A stretch of 64,000 nucleotides of DNA from Archangium lansingense (GCF_026626635.1 NZ_JAPNKA010000001.1:12136501-12200500), one strand, 5' to 3'. Positions 17,036 to 26,815 are shown, numbered from the stretch's first letter. A program made the numbers and translations. Notes: a model not told the origin generated them from the letters alone.

Positions 17036-19591
17036 ATGGCGCACCCGACTGACGACAAGAACTTCCGGCTTCCCCTCTCCATCCGTCCCCGGCGGTACGC
17101 GGCGACGGTGACGCTCGACATGGAGGACAAGAGCTTCACGGGCCGGCAGACCATCGAGCTGGAGCTCGACAAGCCCTCCAACGAGATCATCCTCCACGCC
17201 ATCGCGCTGCAGCTCGGCGAGGTGACCTTCCGGGGTGGCAACGGCAAGAGCCTCAAGCCCACGGAAATCAAGCCCGTGCAGGTGAGCGAGACGGTGGTGC
17301 TGCGCTTCGGCGAGCAGCTCCCGGCGGGGCCGGCGGCGCTGGACGTGGCGTGGACGGGCCGTTTCACCGAGGGCCTGCGGGGCCTGTACGCGGCGGGCAA
17401 GGTGGCGGCCACGCAGTTCGAGGCGGCGGACGCGCGGCGGCTCTTCCCGTGCTTCGACGAGCCGGCCTTCAAGGCGCGCTGGGCGCTCACGGTGCGGGTG
17501 CCTCCGGGGCTGACGACGCTGGCCAACGGGCCGCTGCTGAAGGACGAGGAGGACGGCAAGCTGCGCAAGCTGACCTTCCAGGAGACGGAGGTGCTCAGCT
17601 CGTACCTGGTGGCGCTGGTGTGCGGCCCGCTGGTGGGCACGCCCGAGGAGAAGGTGCAGGGGATTCCGGTGCGCACCTGGGCGCTGCCGGAGAAGGCGCA
17701 CCTGACGCGCTTCGGCCAGGACGCGGCGCTGGCGGCGCTGCCCCGGCTGCAGGACTACTTCGGGCTGCCCTACGCCTTCCACAAGGTGGACCAGGTAGGC
17801 ATCCCCGACTTCGAGGCCGGCGCCATGGAGAACGCGGGCCTCATCACCTACCGGGAGATCGCCCTGCTGTTGGACCCCGCCACCGCACCGCTCTCGGTGC
17901 AGAAGCGGGTGGCCGAGGTGGTGACGCACGAGCTGGCGCACCAGTGGTTCGGCAACTGGGTGACGATGGTGTGGTGGGACGACCTCTGGCTCAACGAGGC
18001 CTTCGCCACGTGGATGGCGTACAAGATTGTCGACCACTGGAAGCCGGACTGGCGCGTGTGGCTGGACTTCGACTCGGGGAAGGCGGCGGCGCTGAGCCTG
18101 GACGCGCTGCGCTCCACCCACCCCATCCGCGGCGAGGTGCACAACGCCAACGAGGCGGGCGAGAGCTTCGACCTCATCACCTACGAGAAGGGCGGCGCGG
18201 TGCTGCGCATGATTGAAGGCTTCCTCGGCGAGGAGCCCTTCCGCGAGGGCATGCGCCAGTACATGCGCACGCACGCGCGAGGCAACGCGGTGGCGGACGA
18301 CCTGTGGCGGGCGCTGGCCAACGCCTCGTCGCAGCCCGTGCTCGAGCTGGCCAACGCGTGGATCGGCCAGAGCGGCTATCCGCTGGTGTCAGTGGCGCTG
18401 GACGGGCGGACGATGACGCTGTCGCAGCAGCGCTACTACTCGGAGCCGGGGGTGAAGAGCGGCGAGCGCTGGCCGGTGCCGATGGTGCTGCGGTACGCGG
18501 ACGCGGGAGGAGTGCGCGAGCAGCGGGTGCTGCTGCGCGAGGGGCAGACGAAGGTGACGCTGGAGGGCTCGGGCGAGGTGAAGTGGCTGTGCGCCAACGC
18601 GGGCTCCACGGGCTTCTACCGGGTGCAGTACGACGCCCAGGCGCTGGAGCGGATGTCGGCGAACCTGGCGGCACTGGCGCCCTCGGAGCGCATCTCACTG
18701 TTGGCGGACCAGTGGGCACTGGTGCGCAGCGGGCAGGCGTCGGTGGCGGCCTTCCTGGACCTGGCGGGCCGCTTCGGCAACGAGGAGGACGACGCGGTCC
18801 TGGACGATCTGGTGGGCCGGCTGGCGTACGTGGAGGGCCGACTGGTGGAGGGCGAGGACCAGAAGCGCTTCCAGCAGTGGGTGGAGAAGCTGCTGGGGGC
18901 GGGACTGAAGAAGCTCGGCTGGAACTCGGCGCCGGGGGAGTCGGACCGGGTGAAGCTGCGGCGGGCGGCGCTGGTACGAGCGGTGGGAGGCGTGGCGCGC
19001 AGCGCGGAGGCCCTGGGCGAGGCGAGGCCCCGGGTGATGAAGATGCTGGAGGGGGACAAGGCGGCGCTGGAGCCGAACCTGCTGGACGCGGCGGTGGCCA
19101 TGGTGGCGCGTTCGGGAGACCGGGCGCTCTACGAGAAGCTGCTGGAGAAGATGCCGGTGGAGCCGGATCCGGCGACGCAGCGGCGCTACCTCATGGCGCT
19201 GACGTCCTTCGAGGACCCGGCGCTGGCCGACGCGGCGCAGAAGCTCTTCTTCACGGACAAGGTGAAGATGCAGGACGTGGCCAGCTTCGTGATGGGGCTG
19301 ATGGGCAACCGGACGGGCCGCGACGCGTGGTGGGCGGAGACGCAGAAGCGCTGGCAGGACGTGCTGGGGAGGACGGGCCGGGCGCCGATGCTGCTGCGCC
19401 GGGTGGTGGAGTCGATGGGGGCCCTGCGAGAGCGCAAGCAGCTCGACGCGGCGCAGAAGCTGCTGACGTCGAGCCCGGTGGAGGAGGCGAAGCAGGCCAC
19501 GGAGCAGACGCTGGAGAAGCTGTCCCAGGACGTGGCCCTGCGCGAGCGCGCCATGCCCGAGGTGAGCGCCTGGCTGAAGCACCAGCCGTAG
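17036..19591 (+). CDS. M1-family zinc aminopeptidase
   Basis: An 851-residue enzyme. It has the substrate-binding motif GAMENAG (residues 262-268) and the zinc site HELAH (298-302) with Glu321 in LWLNEAFATW, so all three ligands and the catalytic Glu299 are present. The N-terminal beta domain (FRLPLSIRPRRYAATVTLDM) and a long helical C-terminal ERAP1-like domain complete the family layout. It removes N-terminal amino acids from peptides, probably in the cytoplasm, as no signal peptide is visible. The gene stands alone on the plus strand. Confidence 0.95.
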   Translation: MAHPTDDKNFRLPLSIRPRRYAATVTLDMEDKSFTGRQTIELELDKPSNEIILHAIALQLGEVTFRGGNGKSLKPTEIKPVQVSETVVLRFGEQLPAGPAALDVAWTGRFTEGLRGLYAAGKVAATQFEAADARRLFPCFDEPAFKARWALTVRVPPGLTTLANGPLLKDEEDGKLRKLTFQETEVLSSYLVALVCGPLVGTPEEKVQGIPVRTWALPEKAHLTRFGQDAALAALPRLQDYFGLPYAFHKVDQVGIPDFEAGAMENAGLITYREIALLLDPATAPLSVQKRVAEVVTHELAHQWFGNWVTMVWWDDLWLNEAFATWMAYKIVDHWKPDWRVWLDFDSGKAAALSLDALRSTHPIRGEVHNANEAGESFDLITYEKGGAVLRMIEGFLGEEPFREGMRQYMRTHARGNAVADDLWRALANASSQPVLELANAWIGQSGYPLVSVALDGRTMTLSQQRYYSEPGVKSGERWPVPMVLRYADAGGVREQRVLLREGQTKVTLEGSGEVKWLCANAGSTGFYRVQYDAQALERMSANLAALAPSERISLLADQWALVRSGQASVAAFLDLAGRFGNEEDDAVLDDLVGRLAYVEGRLVEGEDQKRFQQWVEKLLGAGLKKLGWNSAPGESDRVKLRRAALVRAVGGVARSAEALGEARPRVMKMLEGDKAALEPNLLDAAVAMVARSGDRALYEKLLEKMPVEPDPATQRRYLMALTSFEDPALADAAQKLFFTDKVKMQDVASFVMGLMGNRTGRDAWWAETQKRWQDVLGRTGRAPMLLRRVVESMGALRERKQLDAAQKLLTSSPVEEAKQATEQTLEKLSQDVALRERAMPEVSAWLKHQP

Positions 19592-19614
19592 CCCCGAGAA
19601 CCACCCTCACCACC

Positions 19615-19715
19615 GAGTTACAACCCCACTGAGTCACAACTCACTGACTCACAACTCACTGACTCACAGCCCAGTGACTCACAATCCGTGACTCACAGCC
19701 CCACTGAGTCACAAC
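19615..19715. repeat. Irregular short repeats (ACTGACTCACAACTC type)
   Basis: About 100 bases in which GAGTCACAAC, CTGACTCACA and related 10-15 base units recur about seven times in direct orientation. The tract ends in the CCCTCTCCC palindrome. It lies just after the aminopeptidase gene and encodes nothing. Confidence 0.75.
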
Positions 19716-19752
19716 CCCTCTCCCTCTGGGAGAGGGACGGGGTGAGGGTGCC
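19714..19752. repeat. REP-like palindrome, copy 1
   Basis: CCCTCTCCCTCTGGGAGAGGG, a near-perfect hairpin, followed by ACGGGGTGAGGGTGCC. Related copies are at 44289-44326 (inverted) and 47002-47034. Such elements are dispersed and can stop transcription or stabilise mRNA ends. Confidence 0.75.
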
Positions 19753-19817
19753 ACGGGCCCCGGGTTCCGCCATGATGAAGAGTCTTCGCCCCCCGCATTC
19801 GCCAGCGAGGAAGCCTC

Positions 19818-20666
19818 ATGACCCAGTCGGACACGGTGCACACCGGGAAGGCCGCCAGGCCCCAGGAGCCGGTGGTGGGTACGGCCGAGTACAGGTTGCT
19901 GTGGAGCATTCCCGGCCATGCCGTCATCGCGAAGCTGGCCGAAGCGCTCCTGAACGAGGACTCCCCAGCCGCGAAGAAGAAGCTGGCCGAGCTCATTGCC
20001 AGCGATCCGCGGGAGGGCCGCGACGAGCTGGCGAACTACGCCACCTGGCCCGACGAGATGAAGAAGGACCCGGCCTTCAAGGCGAAGACCGAGGCCTGGC
20101 ACTACATCACCCTTCCGTTCACACCCGGTGAGGACAGGAACAATCCCCTGCCCGGCGGAGCCCATGTGCTGTCCGCGATGAACGAGCAGCTCCACCTGCT
20201 CACCCAGGGCACGGACGCGACGGAGCGAGCGGATGCGCTCGCGTTCGTGTCCCACTTCGTCGGCGACATCCACCAGCCGCTCCACTGCACCTCGCTCGTC
20301 AACAGCCAGTTCCCCAAGGGCGACAGGGGAGGCAACGACTTCAAGCTCGTGAATGGCAACAACATGCACTCCCTCTGGGATGGCCTGGTGGCCTCCAGGG
20401 CGGCCGAGCTCACCACGAGCGCGGAGCTGCTCCGGGCCCGCTACCCGAAGGAGCAGTTCGCGGCGCGGCTCGCGGTGACGGACTTCGAGCAGTGGATCTG
20501 GCAGTCACACGAGCTCGGGCGCGAGGCATACGTGCGAATCCTCGCGGAGCCCGCCGAGACGCGCGCGAGCCAGGCCTATCTCGACTGGGCGCGTGAGAAG
20601 GCGGGGGAGTGCTCGGCGCTGGCCGCCTACCGCCTCGCGGAGCTGCTCGCCAACGCCCTGAAGTAG
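19818..20666 (+). CDS. S1/P1 nuclease-like protein
   Basis: A 282-residue protein. It has the family core ADALAFVSHFVGDIHQPLHC and NNMHSLWDG, which supply His and Asp zinc ligands, plus the early WSIPGHAVIAKLAEALL. S1/P1 nucleases cut single-stranded DNA and RNA with three zinc ions, using the amino group of the mature N-terminal Trp as a ligand. Here about 28 hydrophilic residues precede that Trp and no signal peptide is present, so maturation would have to differ, or the enzyme is altered. Its stop directly abuts the stop of the convergent zinc-ribbon gene. Confidence 0.8.
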   Translation: MTQSDTVHTGKAARPQEPVVGTAEYRLLWSIPGHAVIAKLAEALLNEDSPAAKKKLAELIASDPREGRDELANYATWPDEMKKDPAFKAKTEAWHYITLPFTPGEDRNNPLPGGAHVLSAMNEQLHLLTQGTDATERADALAFVSHFVGDIHQPLHCTSLVNSQFPKGDRGGNDFKLVNGNNMHSLWDGLVASRAAELTTSAELLRARYPKEQFAARLAVTDFEQWIWQSHELGREAYVRILAEPAETRASQAYLDWAREKAGECSALAAYRLAELLANALK

Positions 20667-21806
20667 CTACCCCTGCATGTCCATGTCCGACGCCGCCTCC
20701 TGCTCCAGGTTCTCACCACCGCGACGCCGCGGCATGAGGTGGCGCACGATGGTGGCCTCGACGACCAGCATGCCCGGGAGGAAGAACCACGGGCCCACCG
20801 TGTAGACGCTCATCATCAGGAAGAACCACAGGGCGAGCCAGACGGCCGCGATGATGAGCAGCAGCGGGTGGAAGGCAGACAGGCCGCGGTGGCGCACGGC
20901 GGAGCACGCGAGCAGCAGCAGCGTGAACTGGGTAATCGTCGAGAGCGGCTGCTCCGCGCCCGACAGGCCCGGGGTATGAAGGCTGCCGCGCCCCCACGGG
21001 AGCAGGAGCGCGAAGGTGCAGAGGACAGCGCCCGCCACCACCCAGCGGTGCAGCCGGAAGCCAGAGGGGTTCTCCTCCAGAGCAGAAGGGTCCTCGGAGT
21101 TGTCCGCGAAGTACCGCCAGCCCTGGTCATAGCCGAGCACCACGGCGGCCAGTATCCACACCAGCGAGATGGGCCCGAAGCCCAGCATCAACAGGGCATT
21201 CGTGCAGGTAAGCAGGGCAAAGGTCTGCGCGATGCCCGGGTGCCGCGTGTCCCTGGGGAGCGTGGCCAGCGACTGCGGCAGGGGGCGGAGGGCCGGAGCA
21301 CCGGGCTCCTGGGCCTCCGGCCGGCTGAGGATGCGCCACTCGTTCACGGCCACGAGCGCGCCCCACAGCACCATCACCACCGAGCCGAGGAAGCCAATGC
21401 CCGCGACAACCGGAATCACCGAGAGCAGGAGGCCCAGGCCCACGAGCCCCAGACCGAGCAGCGTCAGCGAGCCGCCCGGCAGGCGCGAGCGCAGGCGCGG
21501 GTCGTCCAGCACGCTCTGGAAGGCCTGCCCGGCCTGCCCGGCCACGGCGAGCACCGGGGCGGACACCTTGGAGAGCAGCTCCTCCGCGCGAGCGAGGGGC
21601 GAGGGAGGCGGTGCATCCCACGAGTAGTCCCCGTTGTACTCGCCCCCGGAGTAGTCGCCCGCGTTGTAGTCCCCGGCACCGGCGTTGAGCTCGCTGTTCG
21701 AGACGTCCTGGCCACACGCGGGACAGAAGGTTGGCGCGTCATTGCCAAAGTCGTGACCACAGTTCGAGCAGAAGGACATGGGGGGTTCCGAAGCGGGGGG
21801 CTTCAT
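20667..21806 (-). CDS. Zinc-ribbon polytopic membrane protein
   Basis: A 379-residue protein. An N-terminal zinc ribbon uses Cys13, Cys16, Cys28 and Cys31 (FCSNCGHDF and FCPACGQDV). A low-complexity repeat of GDY units follows (residues 46-62), then about seven hydrophobic segments and an acidic end (EQEAASDMDMQG). Proteins with a ribbon plus membrane region are common in myxobacteria, without known function. The ATG at 21806 is used; an ATG at 21779 would remove nine residues and keep the ribbon. Confidence 0.65.
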   Translation of the reverse strand: MKPPASEPPMSFCSNCGHDFGNDAPTFCPACGQDVSNSELNAGAGDYNAGDYSGGEYNGDYSWDAPPPSPLARAEELLSKVSAPVLAVAGQAGQAFQSVLDDPRLRSRLPGGSLTLLGLGLVGLGLLLSVIPVVAGIGFLGSVVMVLWGALVAVNEWRILSRPEAQEPGAPALRPLPQSLATLPRDTRHPGIAQTFALLTCTNALLMLGFGPISLVWILAAVVLGYDQGWRYFADNSEDPSALEENPSGFRLHRWVVAGAVLCTFALLLPWGRGSLHTPGLSGAEQPLSTITQFTLLLLACSAVRHRGLSAFHPLLLIIAAVWLALWFFLMMSVYTVGPWFFLPGMLVVEATIVRHLMPRRRGGENLEQEAASDMDMQG

Positions 21807-21850
21807 TCTAGGCCAGGGGTGGCCTGAGGCGGTACAGCCCTCCTCCTCGC

Positions 21851-23479
21851 TCAGTCGCGGTAGCTCACCGTGCAGCCCTTGCCGTCGAAGACGACCAGCG
21901 TGCGGCGCTCGGGGAGCACCTTCACCGAGCAGCTCGCCGAGCCCCCAGAGGAGGTGAATTGCAACGAGTAGTGGCCCGCCTTCCAGCGCCGCAGGTCGAG
22001 CGGTATCTCCTCGAGCCCGCGCCCAGGCAGCTTCACCTGGCCCTGGATGCCGGGGGCCGCGCCGATGCGCAGCGTGCCCTCGCCCGACAGCACTTCCTGG
22101 GCGGGCGCGGGTGCTGGCGCGGAAGCAGGTGCCGCCACCGCATGGGCCTGATCCCGCGAGCGCTTGGGCTCGCGCTTCGACCGAGTCACGACCGCGGCCG
22201 CTGAAGGAGCACTCGGAGGCTCCGGGCGGGCCTCGGGAGCGGGCGCCACCGCTGGGGGCTCGGGTGCCGGAGTGGGCACGGGCGCCTCAGCCACGGCAGT
22301 GGGTGGCTTGGGCGCCGGGGTGGGTGTGGCGACCGGAGGCACAGGCGCTGGCGACTCCACCGGCGCGGGCGCCTGGCGCGAGAGGACGAAGGCTCCCCCG
22401 ACGAGTGAGAGCGTCAGGCCCACCACCACGCCCGCCACGGGCGCCCAGACCTTGCGGCCTCCCGGGAGAGCACGGGCCGTCGGGGCACGCGAAGCCGTCG
22501 CGACCGAGGGCTGTGCTGCCCCGGTTCCTCCCGCCCGGTTCCGACGCGGGCTCGTCGAGACGGAGACGGCCTCCCCCTCGGCCCGCACGTAGCCCGTGAG
22601 CGAGCCGGGGCCTACCGGCAGGCCCGCCGCGAAAGCCGCCGACTCCAGCTCCTCGCGCATGGTGCGCGCGTCGGGATAGCGCTCCTCGAGCTTCACCCGC
22701 ATGGCCCGCTCCACCACGGAGATGAAGCCGCGCGGCAGGTTCGGACACACGCGCGAGAGGGGCTCCCAGTCGCCCCGCACCAGCGCGGTGTTGCGCGAGA
22801 TGAGGGTGGGGTATGCATCCAGCGGGCCTACGCCCGCGGCGAGCTGGTACAGGGTGACGCCCAGCGAGAAGAGATCGCTCCGCCCATCGAGCAGCTTGCC
22901 CTTGGCCTGCTCCGGCGAGAAGTAGCCCGCCTTGCCCTTGGTGGTGCCGGCGCGGGTGAGGTTGCGGTTGGTGGCCGCCTTGGCGATGCCGAAGTCGATG
23001 AGCTTGAGCGAGCCTCCGGCCGAGAGCATCAGGTTCTGCGGCGACACGTCCCGATGCACCAGGTTGGGCCGCTCGTGCACCGCCTCCAGGGCCGAGCAGG
23101 TGGCGATGCCCACCGCCAACAGGGCCTCATCCAAGAAGCGCTCCCCGCGCTCGCGCAGCGCGCGCTCCACCTCCGTGAGCGACACGCCGGCCACCAGCTC
23201 CATGGCCATGTAGAGCAGCCCGTCCACCTCGCCCACCTCGTAGATGTGGACGATGTTGGGGTGGCTGAGCGTGCAGGCGGTGCGCGCCTCGTCGAGGAAC
23301 ATCTCGCGGAAGTCCTCGGACTCCGAGTACTCCGGCCGGATGACCTTCAGCGCGACGGGGCGGACAATGCCCCCGGTGAGGGCCTGCTCGGCGCGATAGA
23401 CCTCGGCCATGCCGCCCTGGGCGAGAAGGCGGATGACGCGGTAACGGCCAACGGTGGTCCCAGGCTCAATAGAGGACAA
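21851..23479 (-). CDS. Ser/Thr protein kinase with membrane anchor
   Basis: A 542-residue kinase starting at a TTG. The catalytic domain covers about residues 12-280. It has a Gly-rich loop LAQGGMAEVYRA, Lys45 in PVALKVI, Glu64, HRDVSPQNLML with Asp144, and DFG at 162-164. All catalytic residues are present; SPQN replaces the usual KPEN, as in many myxobacterial kinases. A membrane helix near residue 350 is followed by a Pro/Ala-rich linker and a C-terminal beta domain like PEGA (GIQGQVKLPGRGLEEIPLDL). It should phosphorylate cytoplasmic targets in response to a periplasmic or envelope signal. Confidence 0.92.
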   Translation of the reverse strand: MSSIEPGTTVGRYRVIRLLAQGGMAEVYRAEQALTGGIVRPVALKVIRPEYSESEDFREMFLDEARTACTLSHPNIVHIYEVGEVDGLLYMAMELVAGVSLTEVERALRERGERFLDEALLAVGIATCSALEAVHERPNLVHRDVSPQNLMLSAGGSLKLIDFGIAKAATNRNLTRAGTTKGKAGYFSPEQAKGKLLDGRSDLFSLGVTLYQLAAGVGPLDAYPTLISRNTALVRGDWEPLSRVCPNLPRGFISVVERAMRVKLEERYPDARTMREELESAAFAAGLPVGPGSLTGYVRAEGEAVSVSTSPRRNRAGGTGAAQPSVATASRAPTARALPGGRKVWAPVAGVVVGLTLSLVGGAFVLSRQAPAPVESPAPVPPVATPTPAPKPPTAVAEAPVPTPAPEPPAVAPAPEARPEPPSAPSAAAVVTRSKREPKRSRDQAHAVAAPASAPAPAPAQEVLSGEGTLRIGAAPGIQGQVKLPGRGLEEIPLDLRRWKAGHYSLQFTSSGGSASCSVKVLPERRTLVVFDGKGCTVSYRD

Positions 23480-23494
23480 AGCCCCCCGAGCCTA

Positions 23495-24574
23495 TCACCA
23501 CAGCATGTCTTGATCTTCGGTGACGCCGGGGACCCCGGACAGCCGGTGCGTCTGGCCGCCCACCCGGACCGTGCCCTCGAAGAGGCCGAGCGGCTGAGCG
23601 AAGTGGCTCACCACCACCTTGAAGTCACGATCCTCTCGGTGGACGTAAAGGGGCTGGAAGCGCAGATCCACCGCTCCGTCCCCCGTCCGGATGCGCCAGG
23701 GGCTCATCAGCTCGTTCCGGTCATACTCGAAGTGCGCCCGGCCCAGCGGGTAGAGCCGCTGTCCCAACCAGAGGGCGTTCTCGTTGGAGCCGGAGCTCTC
23801 GTTGAAGCCCTCGACGAGGTTGATGCCCACCGGGGTGCCGTCCGCCAGCCTGCCCGCCACGAAGGCCCACCGCCAGGCGGTGTGCCGCGCCAGGTAGCCC
23901 TGGGTGTAGTCCGTCCCGCCCACGCCGCCGTCCAGCCGGAAGCGCTTGCCTCCCGCCTCCAGGCTGCCGAAGGACAGCATGCCGCAGCGCTTCTGGGTGA
24001 CGTTGACGAAGCCGTCCCCCTCGACAGGCGCAATCACCGTCAGCGCGGGAGGGCCTCCGGCCACCAGCAGGTCCCCATTCCACTGGAAGGACTGGAGACT
24101 GCCCGTGCGCAGCCGGCTCACATCCACCTGGAGGTGGTAGCGCTCGTCGTCCTCGCCGCGCCGAGCCGTGAGCCGTCCGCCCAGGGTACGGAACGAAGCC
24201 ATCAGCCCCGCTCCGGGCTTGTCCCCCACCTCGGCCAGCGGGCCGGGAGCGCCCAGGAAGCTCACGTCACAGAGGGGACGTTGCTCCTTGAGGTCCAACG
24301 CCACGGCGAAGGCGTTGGCCGAGTAGCCCAAATCCACCACCGCGAAGAGCGCCAGCACCTCCGGCGTGGCCGCCAGGGTGTAGTGCCAGCGCTTGCGTTT
24401 GAGCAACCGGGCCGGGGCAGCCGCGGGGGCCCACCGGCCCTTGAGCCGGGAGAGGTCCACCTCGGGCAGCTCGCCCTGGTAGGTGCCAAATCGGGGTTCA
24501 CCCGACGCCGTCGCCACGGAGGCCGGCGCCGGAAGGAGACTCAGTTCTCGCTCCGGTGTCATTTCAATACCCAA
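23495..24574 (-). CDS. DUF2804 family protein
   Basis: About 359 residues with the features of DUF2804: repeated beta sequence, GTDYTQGYLARHTAWRWAF, GINLVEGFNESS and a conserved C-terminal TVRVGGQTHRLSGVPGVTED. The family is widespread in bacteria, sometimes near lipid-metabolism genes, and has no assigned reaction. A TTG at 24574 has AGGAG about nine bases upstream and is preferred over a GTG at 24595. It lies 15 bases upstream of the kinase's start on the other side, the two genes running apart in order but on the same strand. Confidence 0.8.
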   Translation of the reverse strand: MGIEMTPERELSLLPAPASVATASGEPRFGTYQGELPEVDLSRLKGRWAPAAAPARLLKRKRWHYTLAATPEVLALFAVVDLGYSANAFAVALDLKEQRPLCDVSFLGAPGPLAEVGDKPGAGLMASFRTLGGRLTARRGEDDERYHLQVDVSRLRTGSLQSFQWNGDLLVAGGPPALTVIAPVEGDGFVNVTQKRCGMLSFGSLEAGGKRFRLDGGVGGTDYTQGYLARHTAWRWAFVAGRLADGTPVGINLVEGFNESSGSNENALWLGQRLYPLGRAHFEYDRNELMSPWRIRTGDGAVDLRFQPLYVHREDRDFKVVVSHFAQPLGLFEGTVRVGGQTHRLSGVPGVTEDQDMLW

Positions 24575-24768
24575 GGTGGGCCATCTCCTTCCCACATGCC
24601 ACCCAGCCCCATGGTGCGACGGATCACTCGCGCACAGAACGATGCCTGGAGTGTGCGGGGGTGGACCCTTACCAGTGAAGTAGTCCCCCGCCCAGGCTTC
24701 TTCGAGGGGAAATTGCCGCCCCGCGTCGAGAATTGAGCCGCCCCTGCTCCCGGGTATCCTCCCGAGGG

Positions 24769-25335
24769 ATGCGCAGCGCCTACCTGGTGTTATTCCTCGG
24801 AGCCTGGATGACGGCCTGGCCTGCCCGGGCGGACGGACTCCCGCGGTTCGTCAGGGAGCGGATCGTCGTCACCCTCCTGGAGGAAGGCTTCCAGGTAGAA
24901 GGCCTGTACGTCTTCCGGAGCACCGCCCCTGGAGAGATGACCTTCTCGCTCCAGTACCCCTTCCCAGCGGAGCCCGGCGCGGAACCGGCCGAGGTCCTGG
25001 AGGTACGAGGCGCACGGCTGGGGGCTCGAGCGCCGGACGCGGTCACGCTCCTGGTGCCCCTCCACCCGGCGGGCCAGGAGACCGTGGTCGAAATCACCTA
25101 CCGCCAACGAATGGGCCCGCGGCGGGCGCGCTACCTCGTCACGACGGCCCTCGCCTGGGGCAGGCCCCTGGAACGCGCGGAGTTCCTCGTGCGCGCCCCG
25201 CGGACCTGGAGTAACCCGCGCTGCTCGTGGCCCCTTCCTCCGGCCGAACGTCACGGCCAGACCTCGGAGTGGCGGTGGCGCTTCGAGCCCTTCCTTCCCC
25301 GGTCCGAGCTGGACCTCGAGTGGACAAGCCCATGA
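24769..25335 (+). CDS. Secreted protein of unknown function
   Basis: A 188-residue protein. A signal peptide ends AWPARA-DG. The mature part is predicted beta-rich (RERIVVTLLEEGFQVEGLYV, QETVVEITYRQRMGPR) and ends in acidic/aromatic sequence (RSELDLEWTSP). The ATG at 24769 follows CCGAGGG. It is 10 bases upstream of the next secreted protein, so the pair is an operon. No family recognised. Confidence 0.6.
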   Translation: MRSAYLVLFLGAWMTAWPARADGLPRFVRERIVVTLLEEGFQVEGLYVFRSTAPGEMTFSLQYPFPAEPGAEPAEVLEVRGARLGARAPDAVTLLVPLHPAGQETVVEITYRQRMGPRRARYLVTTALAWGRPLERAEFLVRAPRTWSNPRCSWPLPPAERHGQTSEWRWRFEPFLPRSELDLEWTSP

Positions 25336-25345
25336 GGAGTGAACC

Positions 25346-26815
25346 GTGATGCGTCGGCTGAACTGGCTTCTCGCAGTCCTCGCCACCCTGAGCGCCTGGC
25401 CGGGTGCGGCCAACCCCATCGTCTCGAAGTCGCTCTTCGCGAGGCCCCTCGGGGACTGCAAGGTCGAGGTCACGGTGAAGCGGCTGCGCAGGCTGTCGGA
25501 CTCCGACGCGGTCGTCCGCGCCCGGACGCGCTTCGCGTTCGAGGACACTCAGTGCACGCAGGAAGTCGGAGAGCTGAAGCCGGCGAACGCCAGGCGTGCG
25601 GAAGAGAATTACGAGTCCTTCACCTTTGTCGACGAGGTCTGTGCCGACGGGACGTGGCACTACCGACTCCAGTCCAAGTCGGGCGGGCGCAAAGACGATT
25701 TCGACTTCGATTTCGACTTCGCCCCCTCCCATACGGTGGAGGTGAAGGGCTGCAAGCGGAAGGAATGTCCGGCGCGGCTCGAAGCCCCGGCACAAGTCAC
25801 GCAGGGACCGTCCCGGCAACCGCCCTGCAAGGTGGCCATCCAGATGGGCCATATGCGGGTGGGAGACACGCGAGACGAGACGGAGCCCCTGGGCCAGATT
25901 CTGGCGGGAAAAGACGTCCTCGAAGTGACGAACAAAGGGGGCCGGCTGACGGTGACGGCCCGCGCCCCGGGGAAGGCCTGGGTCTCGCTCCCCCACCCCG
26001 CGGCGCAAGGCAGCTGCGCGGAGTTCACCGTCGAGCCCAATCCCTACAAGAAGCCGCTCCTCCGCACCAAGAAGCAGTGGGCCTATCGTGAGTTCGAGCC
26101 GGGCCGCATCGCGGAAGACGTCGTCGTCCAGCTCCCGAAGGGACAGCGCTGGACCCTGCCGGTCTCGGGGACGGCGCGGCTCGTCCCCCATGACTCCGTC
26201 GTCCGGCTGGGCGTGGATGCCCAGTGCAGACCCGCGCTCTACGCCCTGGGGGCGGGAAACGGGCCCTACTACACGGGGGTCATGGTGACGGACGCGCGCG
26301 GAGGGGACCACCTCTACTTCGTCACGCTCGAAGAGGACCCACCTACCGTCGAGTGCCGGGTCATCTCGTCCGTGACGTTGATGGCTGGAACGAGCACGCG
26401 AATCACCCTGCCCCCCGTCCGCGTTGCCGGCGAGGACCTGGTGGCGCGGTTTCCGGACATGCTCGTCCGAGGCCTCCGCCCCGGGACGCTCTGGCTCGCG
26501 GAAACACCGGAGTCCGAGGACTGCACGCGGGTGACCGTCGTCGCCAGACCAGAGACCCAGCAGGCGCGCATCGCATGGGTCTCCGAGCAGCTCGGTGACA
26601 AGCCCGCGGGTGCGCCCATGGTGGTCCAGCTCGAGGCGGGCAAGAAGCAGCGCCTGCCGTTCGACATCCGCTCACTGAGTGGCATGAACGATGGGGTGGC
26701 GGACATCGACCTGCGCACCTCCACGCTCCAGGCGCTGAACCCTGGCTTCACGGGCTTCCTCCTGAAAGACCGCACGGAGCAAAAGAAGCACTTCATCTAC
26801 GTCGAGGTGGAGTGA
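25346..26815 (+). CDS. Secreted protein of unknown function
   Basis: A 489-residue protein from a GTG with GAGGAG upstream. The signal peptide ends near SAWPGAA-NP. An acidic aromatic run DDFDFDFDFAP (about residue 116) precedes two Cys-containing segments (GCKRKECPARLEAP). The middle resembles bacterial Ig-like repeats seen in secretin-associated proteins (GQILAGKDVLEVTNKGGRL, then TVTARAPGKAWVSLP). Probably periplasmic or extracellular, working with the preceding small secreted protein. The function is unknown. Confidence 0.6.
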   Translation: MMRRLNWLLAVLATLSAWPGAANPIVSKSLFARPLGDCKVEVTVKRLRRLSDSDAVVRARTRFAFEDTQCTQEVGELKPANARRAEENYESFTFVDEVCADGTWHYRLQSKSGGRKDDFDFDFDFAPSHTVEVKGCKRKECPARLEAPAQVTQGPSRQPPCKVAIQMGHMRVGDTRDETEPLGQILAGKDVLEVTNKGGRLTVTARAPGKAWVSLPHPAAQGSCAEFTVEPNPYKKPLLRTKKQWAYREFEPGRIAEDVVVQLPKGQRWTLPVSGTARLVPHDSVVRLGVDAQCRPALYALGAGNGPYYTGVMVTDARGGDHLYFVTLEEDPPTVECRVISSVTLMAGTSTRITLPPVRVAGEDLVARFPDMLVRGLRPGTLWLAETPESEDCTRVTVVARPETQQARIAWVSEQLGDKPAGAPMVVQLEAGKKQRLPFDIRSLSGMNDGVADIDLRTSTLQALNPGFTGFLLKDRTEQKKHFIYVEVE

